A stretch of 64,000 bases of DNA, from positions 1 through 64,000 of the forward strand of contig JAEXTK010000180.1 in NCBI GenBank assembly GCA_023406985.1. Direction: 5' to 3'. Origin of the DNA: Spirochaetota bacterium. Lineage in GTDB: Bacteria > Spirochaetota > Spirochaetia > Treponematales > Breznakiellaceae. A program made the translations under genes and the position numbers. The notes beneath the pieces are model-generated. The model was not told where the DNA came from, did no database searches, and saw nothing but the letters and a program-made list of their open reading frames with translations. Below, piece by piece: positions 1 to 8,277 of the stretch. The number at the start of each line of letters is the position of its first letter. The first letter of the stretch is position 1.

Positions 1-31
1 CCGCCCGGGAGTCCCGGGCGGCTCTTTATTT
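1..31 (+). terminator. Rho-independent terminator-like hairpin
   Basis: A perfect 9-bp stem (bases 1-9 with 13-21, 3-nt loop) is followed by a T-rich tract to 31. The orientation suits a plus-strand gene lying left of the window and converging on the protease gene that ends at 58. The same stem could also serve the minus strand, but its T-tract would be off the window. Confidence 0.6.
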
Positions 32-57
32 TGGGAGAAGTCGGCGCGCCGAACGGC

Positions 58-1062
58 TCAGCTTCGCTCGGCGAGCGCGGCGATGCGTTTCGGAAGGTGG
101 GGATGGCTGGCGACGAGTTCCGCGAGCCGTTTCCAGACGCTCTTCTCCGCGTTGAAGGATTCGAGGTACGCCTCCACGTCGAGGCGGGCGGAAAGTTTCT
201 TGCCCGCGGCGAGCAGGACCAAGCCCTTCCGGGCGCCAGCGGGCGCGAGGAGCGCGCCTCCCGCATCGCAGGTATATTCGCAGGCGCGGCGCCACGCCGG
301 TTTCAGGAAGGGGATGATTTCCGCGGGGAGGGTGACGAGATTGCGGAGCATATGGTTCCGCTTGACGTGCACGAGCTCGTGGGCCACCACGAACGCCACG
401 GATTCCGGGTCCCCCTCGTACAGGCGTTCGGCTAAGTCCGCGTAGATGGCGACGTAGGACCTCGTGAAGAGCCGGGTCGCGAACGCGTTGAGCAGGCCGC
501 CGGATTCCACGAGGTAAAAGGCGGGTAGTTTCTTGATCCCCAAATCCAAGGCCGCGCGGCCGAAGACCGTCCAAAGTTCGGGGAATTGTTTCTCCGTGAC
601 TCGGACGCCGTTGCCCATGAGATGCCCGACGGCGATGATGTGGGCGCCGACGAACACGATGACGATGACCGCCAAGTAGAAAACAAGAATACCGAGGGCG
701 CCCATGAGGCCGAGCGTCGAGGCTTGCGCCGTCTCCATCTCGTAGCCGTACGCATCGGCATCTTCCCCGTAGCCGTAATACTCTTCCTCGTCGATGGCGC
801 CTTCGTCCAGCTGCGCGAGGATTTCCTCTTCGATGGGCTCCTCTTCAAAGAACGATTCGGTTTCGTCGTCCTGGAACTGATCCGAATTATCTTCCGCGCC
901 GAAATCGGATTCGTCGTATTCTTCCTGCGCGTCCGCGTGGACTCGGGCCGACCCCGCGCCGGCAACGATTCCTACGCCGATGAGGCCGTACACGACCAGG
1001 CTGAAGGCGAGCGCGATGCCGAAGAGTATCCGCTCGCCTTTCCTCACGTATCCGGTGATCAT
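58..1062 (-). CDS. M48-family (HtpX/Ste24-like) membrane zinc metalloprotease
   Basis: 334 aa. The zinc-binding signature HELVH is visible at about residues 228-232, followed by KRNHML as in M48 peptidases. A hydrophobic segment lies at about residues 11-35. A very acidic Asp/Glu/Tyr-rich stretch follows at about 40-105, then a second membrane segment at about 110-145, then the catalytic domain. The predicted role is membrane-protein or lipoprotein proteolysis. I start at the ATG at 1062 because a longer in-frame extension would overlap all of the preceding methyltransferase gene. This ATG overlaps that gene's TGA (ATGA), so the two are translationally coupled. The acidic insert is unusual for M48 and may be a disordered periplasmic loop. 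Confidence 0.85.
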   Translation of the reverse strand: MITGYVRKGERILFGIALAFSLVVYGLIGVGIVAGAGSARVHADAQEEYDESDFGAEDNSDQFQDDETESFFEEEPIEEEILAQLDEGAIDEEEYYGYGEDADAYGYEMETAQASTLGLMGALGILVFYLAVIVIVFVGAHIIAVGHLMGNGVRVTEKQFPELWTVFGRAALDLGIKKLPAFYLVESGGLLNAFATRLFTRSYVAIYADLAERLYEGDPESVAFVVAHELVHVKRNHMLRNLVTLPAEIIPFLKPAWRRACEYTCDAGGALLAPAGARKGLVLLAAGKKLSARLDVEAYLESFNAEKSVWKRLAELVASHPHLPKRIAALAERS

Positions 1063-1799
1063 TTCTTTTTCCCTTTCTTCCCGCGACGCTGCCGTACCGC
1101 TTCGTAGAGCAACACGCCGGTAGCGACGGAGACGTTGAGGGAGTCCACGCGGCCGCTCGAAGGTACCGCGATCATCGCGTCGCAGGTTTCCCTGAGCAGC
1201 CGCGAGACGCCCGAACCCTCGCTGCCCATCACGATGGCCGCCCTGCCCGTGAGGTCGCGCTCGTCCGCCGCATCTCCCGCCATGTCCGCTCCGTATATCC
1301 AGAAACCGGCGTCCTTGAGGAGCTTGGCGGCGCGCGTCAGGTTGGGGACCGTCGCGACGGGAACCCAGGCGACGGCCCCGGCGCTCGTCTTGGAAACGAC
1401 CTCGGCATCTTTCGCGGAGCGCCGATTGGCCACCACGACGAGGTCCACGCCGAATTGGTCGCACGACCGGAGGATGGCGCCGTAGTTGTGCGGATCGGTT
1501 ATGCCGTCCAGGATCACCGCGAGCGCGTCGCTGCCCTCCTCGAGGCCGGCGACAAAATCCTCCACGGTCGTTTCGGCGGATACCGCGGTATCCTCGGTCG
1601 CGAGGGCGATGCCGCGGTGATCGGGGGATATCTTGGCGAGTTCGTGCTCGCCGACGCGGTCTACCCTGATCTTCTGTTCCAGGGCCAGGGCCATGATGGC
1701 GCGCGCCCGCGGGCCCGCGTTCGCCACGAGGAGGGGGCCCTTCGCCTTGCCCGACTTGATCAATTCTTCGATCGCGTGAAAACCGGTGAGGTACCGCAT
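1059..1799 (-). CDS. rlmB: TrmH/SpoU-family 23S rRNA 2'-O-methyltransferase (RlmB-like)
   Basis: 246 aa, the usual length for RlmB, which methylates the ribose of G2251 in 23S rRNA using SAM. The three SPOUT motifs are visible: DPHNYGAILRS, MGSEGSGVSRLL and DSLNVSVATGVLLYE. An N-terminal substrate-binding domain (about 1-75) precedes them, as in RlmB and TrmH paralogues. The start ATG lies one base after the TGA of the upstream nuclease gene, and the stop overlaps the ATG of the M48 protease gene, so it sits mid-operon. A Lys-rich tail ends the protein. RlmB is the likeliest member; a tRNA Gm18 enzyme is the alternative. Confidence 0.88.
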   Translation of the reverse strand: MRYLTGFHAIEELIKSGKAKGPLLVANAGPRARAIMALALEQKIRVDRVGEHELAKISPDHRGIALATEDTAVSAETTVEDFVAGLEEGSDALAVILDGITDPHNYGAILRSCDQFGVDLVVVANRRSAKDAEVVSKTSAGAVAWVPVATVPNLTRAAKLLKDAGFWIYGADMAGDAADERDLTGRAAIVMGSEGSGVSRLLRETCDAMIAVPSSGRVDSLNVSVATGVLLYEAVRQRRGKKGKKK

Positions 1800-1800
1800 G

Positions 1801-3210
1801 TCACTCCGCCTCGTAGGTCGCGCCGTACTGCACGATGTCCACGTTCTTGAACCCCTTCTTACCGAGGTAGTCCTTGAAGGACGTCTGGGCCTTGCCTTCT
1901 CCGTGGACCAGGAAGATGCGCTTGAGGCGCGAGGTATCGATCGAATCGAGCCAGTCGCCCATCTCTGCGTAATCCGCGTGCGCGCTGAACGCGTCGATGG
2001 ATTCGACCTGGGCGCGTACCTTGAACCATTCGTTGTGGATCTTCACCTCTTTTTCCCGGTCGCGGATGCGGCGGCCGAGCGTGTGCTCCGCCATGTAGCC
2101 GACGATGAGGATGGTCGTGTTCGGATCTCCGATAGAATTGACCAAGTGATGCTGGATGCGTCCGGCTTCGCACATTCCGTCGGCCGAGATGATGATGGCG
2201 GGGCCCTTCAAGTTATTGAGCGCCTTTGACTCGTCCACGCTCGTGGTGAAGTGCAGGGAGTTGAAGCCGAAAGGATTCTTGTGGTGCTTGATGAACGCGT
2301 CCTGGGTCTCCTGGTCGTAACACTCGGGATGGATCTGGAAAATAGTCGTGGCGTTCGTGGCCATGGGCGAATCGACGTAGATCGGTATCTCCGGAATCGC
2401 GCCGGAATCCACGAGCATGTGGAAGTAATACACGAGCTCCTGGGTCCGCTCCACGGCGAAGGCGGGGATGAGGATCTTTCCCCGTTTCTCCACCGCGCGG
2501 AGCGCCACCGCGGCGAGGCGCTCCATCGCGTCGTCCGTGGAATCGTGGCGACGGTCGCCGTACGTGCTCTCGAGCATGAGGTAATCGGGCGCGGGCACCG
2601 GCGACGGGTCGCGGATGATCGGCTTGCCCTTCCTCCCCAGGTCGCCCGTATACGCGATGCGCGTCTCCGTTCCGTTCCGGTTCACGGTGAGGTAGGCGAT
2701 GGCCGAACCGAGGATGTGTCCCGCGTCGAAGAATTCGAGCTTAACCCCGTCCCCAATCCAGAGCGGACGATTGTACGAGGCGGTCACGATCTGGCCCGTC
2801 GCCTTCACCACGTCCTGCTCGTCGTAGAGCGGCTGCCAATCGAAATTCTCGCCCTGCTTGGCCGCGCGGAAGCGGAGGTATTCCGCGTCCTTGGCCTGGA
2901 TCCGCGCCGAATCCATCATGACGAGGCTCGCGATATCCCGTGTAGCGGGCGTGGCGTAGATATTGCCCTTGTAGCCCCTTTTTGCGAGCATCGGGAGCAT
3001 GCCGCAGTGGTCGAAGTGTCCGTGCGTGAGGACCGCGGCCTCGATCCGATCGGCGTCGATGCCGAATTCCCGGTTTTTCCGGTCGGCCTCGGCTCGTTTC
3101 CCCTGGAAGGCGCCGCAATCGATGAGGTAGGATCTGCCGTCGACTTCCATGACGTGTTTGGATCCGGTGACTTCCCCGGCCGCGCCGAGTGAGTAGAAGG
3201 TGATAGCCAT
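1801..3210 (-). CDS. MBL-fold / beta-CASP RNA-processing exonuclease
   Basis: 469 aa. It has a metallo-beta-lactamase core with HGHFDH at residues 63-68 (His63, His65, Asp67, His68), a central beta-CASP region and a C-terminal RMMBL region containing FSAHADY and an HGE motif. The family (CPSF73/YSH1-like, COG1236) comprises zinc-dependent RNA endo/exonucleases acting in the cytoplasm. The ATG at 3210 is chosen because homologues begin MAITFYSLG; an upstream extension lacks similarity. It is the first gene of the operon with rlmB and the M48 protease, with 1 bp between stop and next ATG. A bacterial gene pairing RNA decay with rRNA methylation is plausible, but the exact RNA substrate cannot be read from sequence. 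Confidence 0.88.
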   Translation of the reverse strand: MAITFYSLGAAGEVTGSKHVMEVDGRSYLIDCGAFQGKRAEADRKNREFGIDADRIEAAVLTHGHFDHCGMLPMLAKRGYKGNIYATPATRDIASLVMMDSARIQAKDAEYLRFRAAKQGENFDWQPLYDEQDVVKATGQIVTASYNRPLWIGDGVKLEFFDAGHILGSAIAYLTVNRNGTETRIAYTGDLGRKGKPIIRDPSPVPAPDYLMLESTYGDRRHDSTDDAMERLAAVALRAVEKRGKILIPAFAVERTQELVYYFHMLVDSGAIPEIPIYVDSPMATNATTIFQIHPECYDQETQDAFIKHHKNPFGFNSLHFTTSVDESKALNNLKGPAIIISADGMCEAGRIQHHLVNSIGDPNTTILIVGYMAEHTLGRRIRDREKEVKIHNEWFKVRAQVESIDAFSAHADYAEMGDWLDSIDTSRLKRIFLVHGEGKAQTSFKDYLGKKGFKNVDIVQYGATYEAE

Positions 3211-3305
3211 ACGGTAGAGCATACAACGCGCGGGGGGCCGACGCAAACCGGGTGTCACCTTCTCCCCGCTCGTTTGTTACTTCGAGTACCGCTGAGGAGT
3301 ACCGC

Positions 3306-6146
3306 ATGAATCGAACGTTCCGCCTCTTCGTCGTCCTAACCTTAGCCTCCGTCGTGGGCCTCGGTTCCTGCGCGACCGCGGCGCGCGGAAGCGGGAAGGG
3401 CTCCGTCGCCGAACCCATACCGATGGACGCCGCCGTACGCACCGGCGTCCTACCGAACGGCATGCGCTATTACCTGCGGGAGAACGGAAAACCCGCGGGC
3501 CGCGCCTTCCTGCGGTTGTTCGTGGATGCGGGGTCGGTGCTGGAAACGGACGAGGAACGCGGCCTGGCCCATTTCGTGGAGCACATGGCCTTCAACGGCA
3601 CGGAGCGATTCCCCAAGGCGACCTTGGTCGATTACCTGCGGTCGCTCGGCATGCGGTTCGGGCCGGAGGTGAACGCGTACACGAGTTTTGACTCCACGGT
3701 GTACGGGATCGAGGTGCCGGTGCGGCCCGGCTCCCCGCGGACCGTGGATGACCGGGCGCTGGCGGTCCTGGACGACTGGACGCACGCGGTCTCCTTCCTC
3801 GGCGAGGACGTGGACGCCGAACGCGCCGTCATCCTGGAAGAATACCGGAGCGGCCTCGGGGCCATGGACCGCGTCCAACGGAAGATCCTGCCCACGCTCT
3901 TCTCCGGTTCGCCGTACGCCGAGCGCCTACCCATCGGGCTCACCGATATCATCAAGACCGCGAGCGCCGATCGGCTCGCGAATTTCTATCGAACCTGGTA
4001 CCGGCCGGACAACATGGCCATCGCGATCGTCGGCGATTTCGATGCGGCCGCGCTCGAGGCGGATCTCGCGCGGCACTTCACCGCCTCCTCCCGGAGCGAG
4101 CCGCTCGAGCGGCCGCGCTACGAGCTTCCCGCGCCGAAGGCCGGCAAGCGCACCGTGATGGTGGCGACGGATCCCGAGTTACGCTACGCCTTCGCGAGCC
4201 TCTACTACAAGCGCCCGCTCGCCCCGCGCGGTTCGGATCTCGCGTCCTACCGGGAACGCCTCGTCGAGTACCTGATCGGCCGTATGGTCGATACGCGGTT
4301 CAGCGAGGCCGCCGTGAAGAGCGAGGCCCCCTTCACCCAAGCCGGCGTGGGTTCCTCGCGATACGGCCGCGCCTCGCGGTTCTTCACCCTCTCGGCGGTG
4401 GCCGAGCCCGGCTCCATGGAAGCGACGCTGGAGGTCCTGCTCAGGGAGAAGGAGTCCATACGGCGCTTCGGCTTTGACGAGGCCGAATTGGAACGCGCCA
4501 AGGCCGAGCTTTTTTCCACGTTGGAAGCCGCGGTCGCGGAGAAGGATAAGCGGGATTCCGCCGCCCTCGCCGATGAGTTGGGGGCGAATTTCCTGTCCGC
4601 CGAACCGGTCCCGACGCCCGAATGGGAACTGGAGACCGCCCGACGCGAGTTGGCCGCCCTGGGCGTGAAGGAGATGGCTGCGGCGGCGAAGAGCCTGTTC
4701 GAGCCGGATGACCTCACGATCATCGTCGCCGCGCCGGACTCCGAGCTGCCCACGCTGCCTTCCGAACCGCGCATCCTTGAACTGGTGGCGGCCGCGGCCT
4801 CCGCGAAGCTGGCCAGGCCGGCCACCGTCAAGTCCGAGGGGCAGCTGCTCGATTCGATGCCTACGGCGGGTACGATAGTCGCCGAGCGCGCCGACGCCGG
4901 TACGGGGGCGCTGATATGGGACCTGTCCAACGGCGGCCGCGTCATCCTCATGCCGACCAAGAACAGCGCGGACGAGGTGGCCTTCGCCGCGATCGCGCGG
5001 GGCGGCGAAACCTCCGCGGAAGACGCGGACGCGGTCTCCGCGGCCCTGGCCGCCGGCATGGCGGAGAGTTCCGGTTTGGGCCGTTTCTCCGCGAGCGAAT
5101 TGAGCCGAATCCTCGCCGGGAAGCGGGCGTCGGTCTCCTTCTGGACCAGCGACTATATCCGCGGCCTCGGGGGTGCGGCCGCCACGAAGGACCTCAGGAC
5201 TCTCTTCGAATTGACGCACTTGACCTTCGCCGAGCCGCGGTTCGATGGAGACGCCATCGCCGCCTACCTGGACGGGGTCCGGACCGACCTCGCGCGCGAG
5301 GGCGAGAACCCGGAGAGCGTCTTCTCCGACGCGGTCACCAAGGTGATCACCGGCGCCCATCCGCGGTTCGCGCCGTTGACGGTGGATCGATTGAAGGAGG
5401 CCGATACGGAACGGGCTCGGCGCTTCCTCCTCGCTTCGCTCAACCCCGGGGATTTCACATTCGTGTTCGCGGGTAGGGTGGATGCAACGGCCTTCCGGCC
5501 GCTCGTGGAGGCCTACCTCGCGTCGCTACCCGGTAGACGGACGGGAGCCTTCTGGCGGGACCTTGGGATGACGAGGCCCGGCGCTTCCTCCGATACGGTC
5601 GTGCGGAAGGGGAAGGACCCCAAGGCCCTCGTGTTCCTCGGTTGGTTCGCCGCCGCGCCCTTCTCCGAGCGGGGCGCCGCGATCGCCGCCGCCTTGCAGG
5701 AGTATCTGGATATCCGCCTCACCGAGCAGATCCGCGAGAAGCTCGGCGGCGTGTACTCCATTTCGGCGAGCGCGGCCCATGGCGCGGCTCCGCGCGGGGA
5801 ACGCATACTCGCGGTGAGCTTCGCCTGCGATCCCGCGCGGGCCAAGGCGCTCGCCGACGCGGTCGAGGCCGAGGTTTCCGCTATCCGGGACGGGAAGATC
5901 GACGGGGAAACCTTCATGAAGGCGCTGGAGGCCCTGCGGAAGAGCCGGGAGTCCGAGCTCCAGAACGACAACTTCATAGCCGTATCCGTCGCGCGCCTCG
6001 ACGCGGCGTACGGACTGCCGCCGGCGACCCTGTACGAACGCGGGTCCCTCTATGACGGCCTCGCGCCGGCGGATCTGCGCGACGCCGCGGCGAGCCTCAT
6101 GATGCGGGGGCGCTCGCTCGTCACCTTGTTGCCCGAGGAGCGGTAG
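3306..6146 (+). CDS. M16-family (insulinase/PqqL-like) zinc metalloprotease, lipoprotein
   Basis: 946 aa. The N-terminus has a hydrophobic signal ending GLGSC, so Cys22 is a probable lipidation site. The inverted zinc motif HFVEH is at residues 89-93 and the distal glutamate lies in LEEYRSG further on. The length and two tandem M16 halves (about 40-480 catalytic, 530-940 inactive) match the periplasmic PqqL/AlbF-type clamshell peptidases. The ATG at 3306 is preceded by GAGGAG and directly begins the signal peptide. It is divergent from the nuclease operon (95-bp gap) and monocistronic, ending before a hairpin repeat. Its substrate is unknown; it probably degrades peptides in the cell envelope. 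Confidence 0.9.
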   Translation: MNRTFRLFVVLTLASVVGLGSCATAARGSGKGSVAEPIPMDAAVRTGVLPNGMRYYLRENGKPAGRAFLRLFVDAGSVLETDEERGLAHFVEHMAFNGTERFPKATLVDYLRSLGMRFGPEVNAYTSFDSTVYGIEVPVRPGSPRTVDDRALAVLDDWTHAVSFLGEDVDAERAVILEEYRSGLGAMDRVQRKILPTLFSGSPYAERLPIGLTDIIKTASADRLANFYRTWYRPDNMAIAIVGDFDAAALEADLARHFTASSRSEPLERPRYELPAPKAGKRTVMVATDPELRYAFASLYYKRPLAPRGSDLASYRERLVEYLIGRMVDTRFSEAAVKSEAPFTQAGVGSSRYGRASRFFTLSAVAEPGSMEATLEVLLREKESIRRFGFDEAELERAKAELFSTLEAAVAEKDKRDSAALADELGANFLSAEPVPTPEWELETARRELAALGVKEMAAAAKSLFEPDDLTIIVAAPDSELPTLPSEPRILELVAAAASAKLARPATVKSEGQLLDSMPTAGTIVAERADAGTGALIWDLSNGGRVILMPTKNSADEVAFAAIARGGETSAEDADAVSAALAAGMAESSGLGRFSASELSRILAGKRASVSFWTSDYIRGLGGAAATKDLRTLFELTHLTFAEPRFDGDAIAAYLDGVRTDLAREGENPESVFSDAVTKVITGAHPRFAPLTVDRLKEADTERARRFLLASLNPGDFTFVFAGRVDATAFRPLVEAYLASLPGRRTGAFWRDLGMTRPGASSDTVVRKGKDPKALVFLGWFAAAPFSERGAAIAAALQEYLDIRLTEQIREKLGGVYSISASAAHGAAPRGERILAVSFACDPARAKALADAVEAEVSAIRDGKIDGETFMKALEALRKSRESELQNDNFIAVSVARLDAAYGLPPATLYERGSLYDGLAPADLRDAAASLMMRGRSLVTLLPEER

Positions 6147-6154
6147 GCCCCGGC

Positions 6155-6205
6155 GCGCTCGCAGAGCGCTCGCGCTCGCAGAGCGCTCGCGCTCGCAGAG
6201 CGCGG
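6155..6205. repeat. Three tandem 17-bp palindromic units
   Basis: The unit GCGCTCGCAGAGCGCTC occurs three times back to back (6155-6171, 6172-6188, 6189-6205, the last with one change at its end). Within each unit GCGCTC pairs with GAGCGC across a GCA loop, so the transcript would form a row of three small hairpins. It starts 9 bp after the M16 protease stop and lacks a T-tract. A role in 3' mRNA protection or weak termination is inference. Confidence 0.8.
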
Positions 6206-6223
6206 CGCGCTTCCGACCCCGGT

Positions 6224-6253
6224 TTGCTCCTCCTCGGCCTTCCGTTGTATACT
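6224..6253 (+). promoter_or_regulatory. Putative sigma70 promoter for the 6-kb dehydrogenase gene
   Basis: TTGCTC (6224-6229) and TATACT (6248-6253) are 18 bp apart. The expected start site (about 6260) falls on the second of two in-frame ATG codons (6261), suggesting a leaderless transcript. Confidence 0.5.
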
Positions 6254-6254
6254 C

Positions 6255-7226
6255 ATGGCCATGGAACGAATCGCCTTCATCGGGACCGGGGTGATGGGAC
6301 GGAGCATGGCCCGCCACCTGCTCGCCGCGGGCCATGACCTCGTCGTTTACAACCGGACCAAGGATAAAGCGGCCGATCTCCTGAAGGCCGGCGCGCGTTG
6401 GGCCGATTCGCCGGGAAACGCGGCCGCGCAGGCCGAGGTGGTCATCACGATCGTCGGGTATCCGGCGGACGTGGAGTCCGTGTACCTCGGGAAAGGCGGC
6501 ATCATCGAACTCGCGCCGAAGGGCGCGCTCCTCATCGATATGACCACTTCCAGCCCCGCCCTCGCGGTCAGGATCGCGGCCGCCGCGGGCAAGAACGGAT
6601 TGCAGGCCATCGATGCGCCCGTTTCCGGCGGAGACCTGGGGGCACGCAACGCCACGCTCTCCATCATGGTCGGCGGTTCGGAATCGGCCTTCGCCGCGGC
6701 CGCTCCGATCCTCTCCCGGATGGGGAAAAACGTCGTCCTGCAGGGCGGTCCCGGCGCAGGCCAGCACTGCAAACTCTGTAACCAGATCGCTATCGCCTCC
6801 AACATGATGGGCGTGGTCGAGGCCCTCCACTACGGGGTATCCTCCGGTTTGGACGCGCGGACGATGCTCAAAAGCATCGAATCGGGGGCGGCCGGCAGTT
6901 GGTCGCTCTCCAACCTCGTACCCCGGATGATCGACGCGAATTTCGCGCCCGGTTTCTACGTCAAGCATTTCATCAAGGATATGGGCATAGCCTTGGATTC
7001 GGCCCGGGAACTCGGCCTCGCTCTGCCCGGTCTGGAATTGGCCGCGAAACTCTACCGGGCGCTCGCCGCGCTCTCCCAATCGGATCTCGAATCCCTCGCC
7101 GCCCGGTTCCGCCGCGCCAGCCATGACGGGGCGGTGGCCGACGCACTGCTCGACGCCGTGGCGACGAGCGGCGCGGAGCTCGGCACCCAGGCGCTCTATC
7201 TCCTCTACCTCGCGGGACACGTCTGA
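6255..7226 (+). CDS. NAD(P)-dependent oxidoreductase, 3-hydroxyisobutyrate dehydrogenase family
   Basis: 323 aa. The Rossmann nucleotide-binding motif GTGVMG is near residue 10. The family substrate signature appears as DAPVSGGDLGARNATLSIMVG, and the C-terminal helical domain contains the catalytic-lysine region around GAGQHCKLCNQ. Related enzymes reduce or oxidise small beta-hydroxyacids (3-hydroxyisobutyrate, tartronate semialdehyde, succinic semialdehyde) in the cytoplasm; the exact substrate cannot be assigned. Two in-frame ATGs exist (6255 and 6261); no Shine-Dalgarno is present and the promoter position favours 6261. The stop overlaps the next ATG by one base (TGATG), so the downstream DUF2804 gene is co-translated. 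Confidence 0.85.
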   Translation: MAMERIAFIGTGVMGRSMARHLLAAGHDLVVYNRTKDKAADLLKAGARWADSPGNAAAQAEVVITIVGYPADVESVYLGKGGIIELAPKGALLIDMTTSSPALAVRIAAAAGKNGLQAIDAPVSGGDLGARNATLSIMVGGSESAFAAAAPILSRMGKNVVLQGGPGAGQHCKLCNQIAIASNMMGVVEALHYGVSSGLDARTMLKSIESGAAGSWSLSNLVPRMIDANFAPGFYVKHFIKDMGIALDSARELGLALPGLELAAKLYRALAALSQSDLESLAARFRRASHDGAVADALLDAVATSGAELGTQALYLLYLAGHV

Positions 7227-8275
7227 TGTACGTGCGCGACATACAGCCGTGGCGTCCGACGCCCTTGGACCGGGGCATCCCGGTCCCCGGAACCTGGACG
7301 CGGGCCTTCGACGACGTCAACCTGCTTGGCGTCGCGCGGCCGTTCGCGATGCCGCTGCCGAAATGGGTGCGGGACTACCGCATCAAGGAGTGGCAGTCCT
7401 TCCAGATCCAGGACGAGCGCTACTATCTGACCGCGTCCCTCGTCAACGCGAAGTATTACCGGTTGGGCCGGGTGACGCTCTGGGATAAGGAGACGAAGGA
7501 GAAGCTGCATTTCAGCAAGGCGCTCCCGTTCGGGGCCTGGCGCCTGCCGCGCGGCCTGTCCAACGCCGCGATCACGAGCCGGAGCTACGGCTTCTATTTC
7601 CGGATCCACGATTGGCTGGACGCGGATCTGGTCGAGCTCGACCTGGATATCGAGGCGACCGGTAAGCGCCCGTCGTTCACGGCCCACGTCGAGCTGGATT
7701 TGCATCGGGCGCACTCTACCCCCCTCGTCGTCTGCCTGCCGTTCGCGGAGCGCCGGTGCCTCTGCGCGTACAAGGCGCTCGCGCCGGCCCGGGGAGACCT
7801 CGTCTTCGGGGGTCGGCATATCACGTTGAATTCCTCTACGGCGTCCGGTTTCGTGCAGGACTACAAGGGGTTCTACCCCTACCGGATGTGTAACACCTGG
7901 TGCAGCGGGTTCGGTTTTGATCTGGCGGGACGGCGTTTCGGCTTTACGGCGGTGGAGAATCAAGCCCGCGACTCGTTCCGGAACAACGAGAACGCGCTCT
8001 GGCTGGACGGCAAGCTCCATCCGCTGCCGCCGGTCCGCATCACCATGCCGGACGGCGTGAGCGCGGACTGGATCATCCAGGATCTTGAGGGCATGGTGGA
8101 CCTGACGTTTACGCCCCGGGAACACTCCTCCTCGGCCTTCGACCTGATCCTGTCCCGGAGCGAGTACCATTCGCCGTTCGGCGTCTTCAATGGGATGGTG
8201 ATGAGTTCGGAAGGCGAGAAGGTGGCGGTCCGCAACCTCTGGGGCTTCGGCGAGAAGCTCTACATTCGGGTATAG
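7226..8275 (+). CDS. DUF2804 family protein
   Basis: 349 aa, no signal peptide or membrane segment. The sequence is rich in Trp, Tyr and Phe, with the run KEWQSFQIQDERYYL near residue 53 and RGLSNAAITSRSYGF near 111. These match my recollection of the DUF2804 family, which is common in treponemes and actinobacteria and has no established function. The all-beta-looking composition suggests a carbohydrate- or lipid-binding sandwich fold, which is inference. It overlaps the upstream dehydrogenase stop by one base, and the next gene starts 2 bp after its stop, so the three genes form one transcription unit. Confidence 0.65.
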   Translation: MYVRDIQPWRPTPLDRGIPVPGTWTRAFDDVNLLGVARPFAMPLPKWVRDYRIKEWQSFQIQDERYYLTASLVNAKYYRLGRVTLWDKETKEKLHFSKALPFGAWRLPRGLSNAAITSRSYGFYFRIHDWLDADLVELDLDIEATGKRPSFTAHVELDLHRAHSTPLVVCLPFAERRCLCAYKALAPARGDLVFGGRHITLNSSTASGFVQDYKGFYPYRMCNTWCSGFGFDLAGRRFGFTAVENQARDSFRNNENALWLDGKLHPLPPVRITMPDGVSADWIIQDLEGMVDLTFTPREHSSSAFDLILSRSEYHSPFGVFNGMVMSSEGEKVAVRNLWGFGEKLYIRV

Positions 8276-8277
8276 CC

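Noticed and set aside
6155..6205. CRISPR array
   Set aside because: The repeat units are contiguous with no spacers and only 17 bp long.
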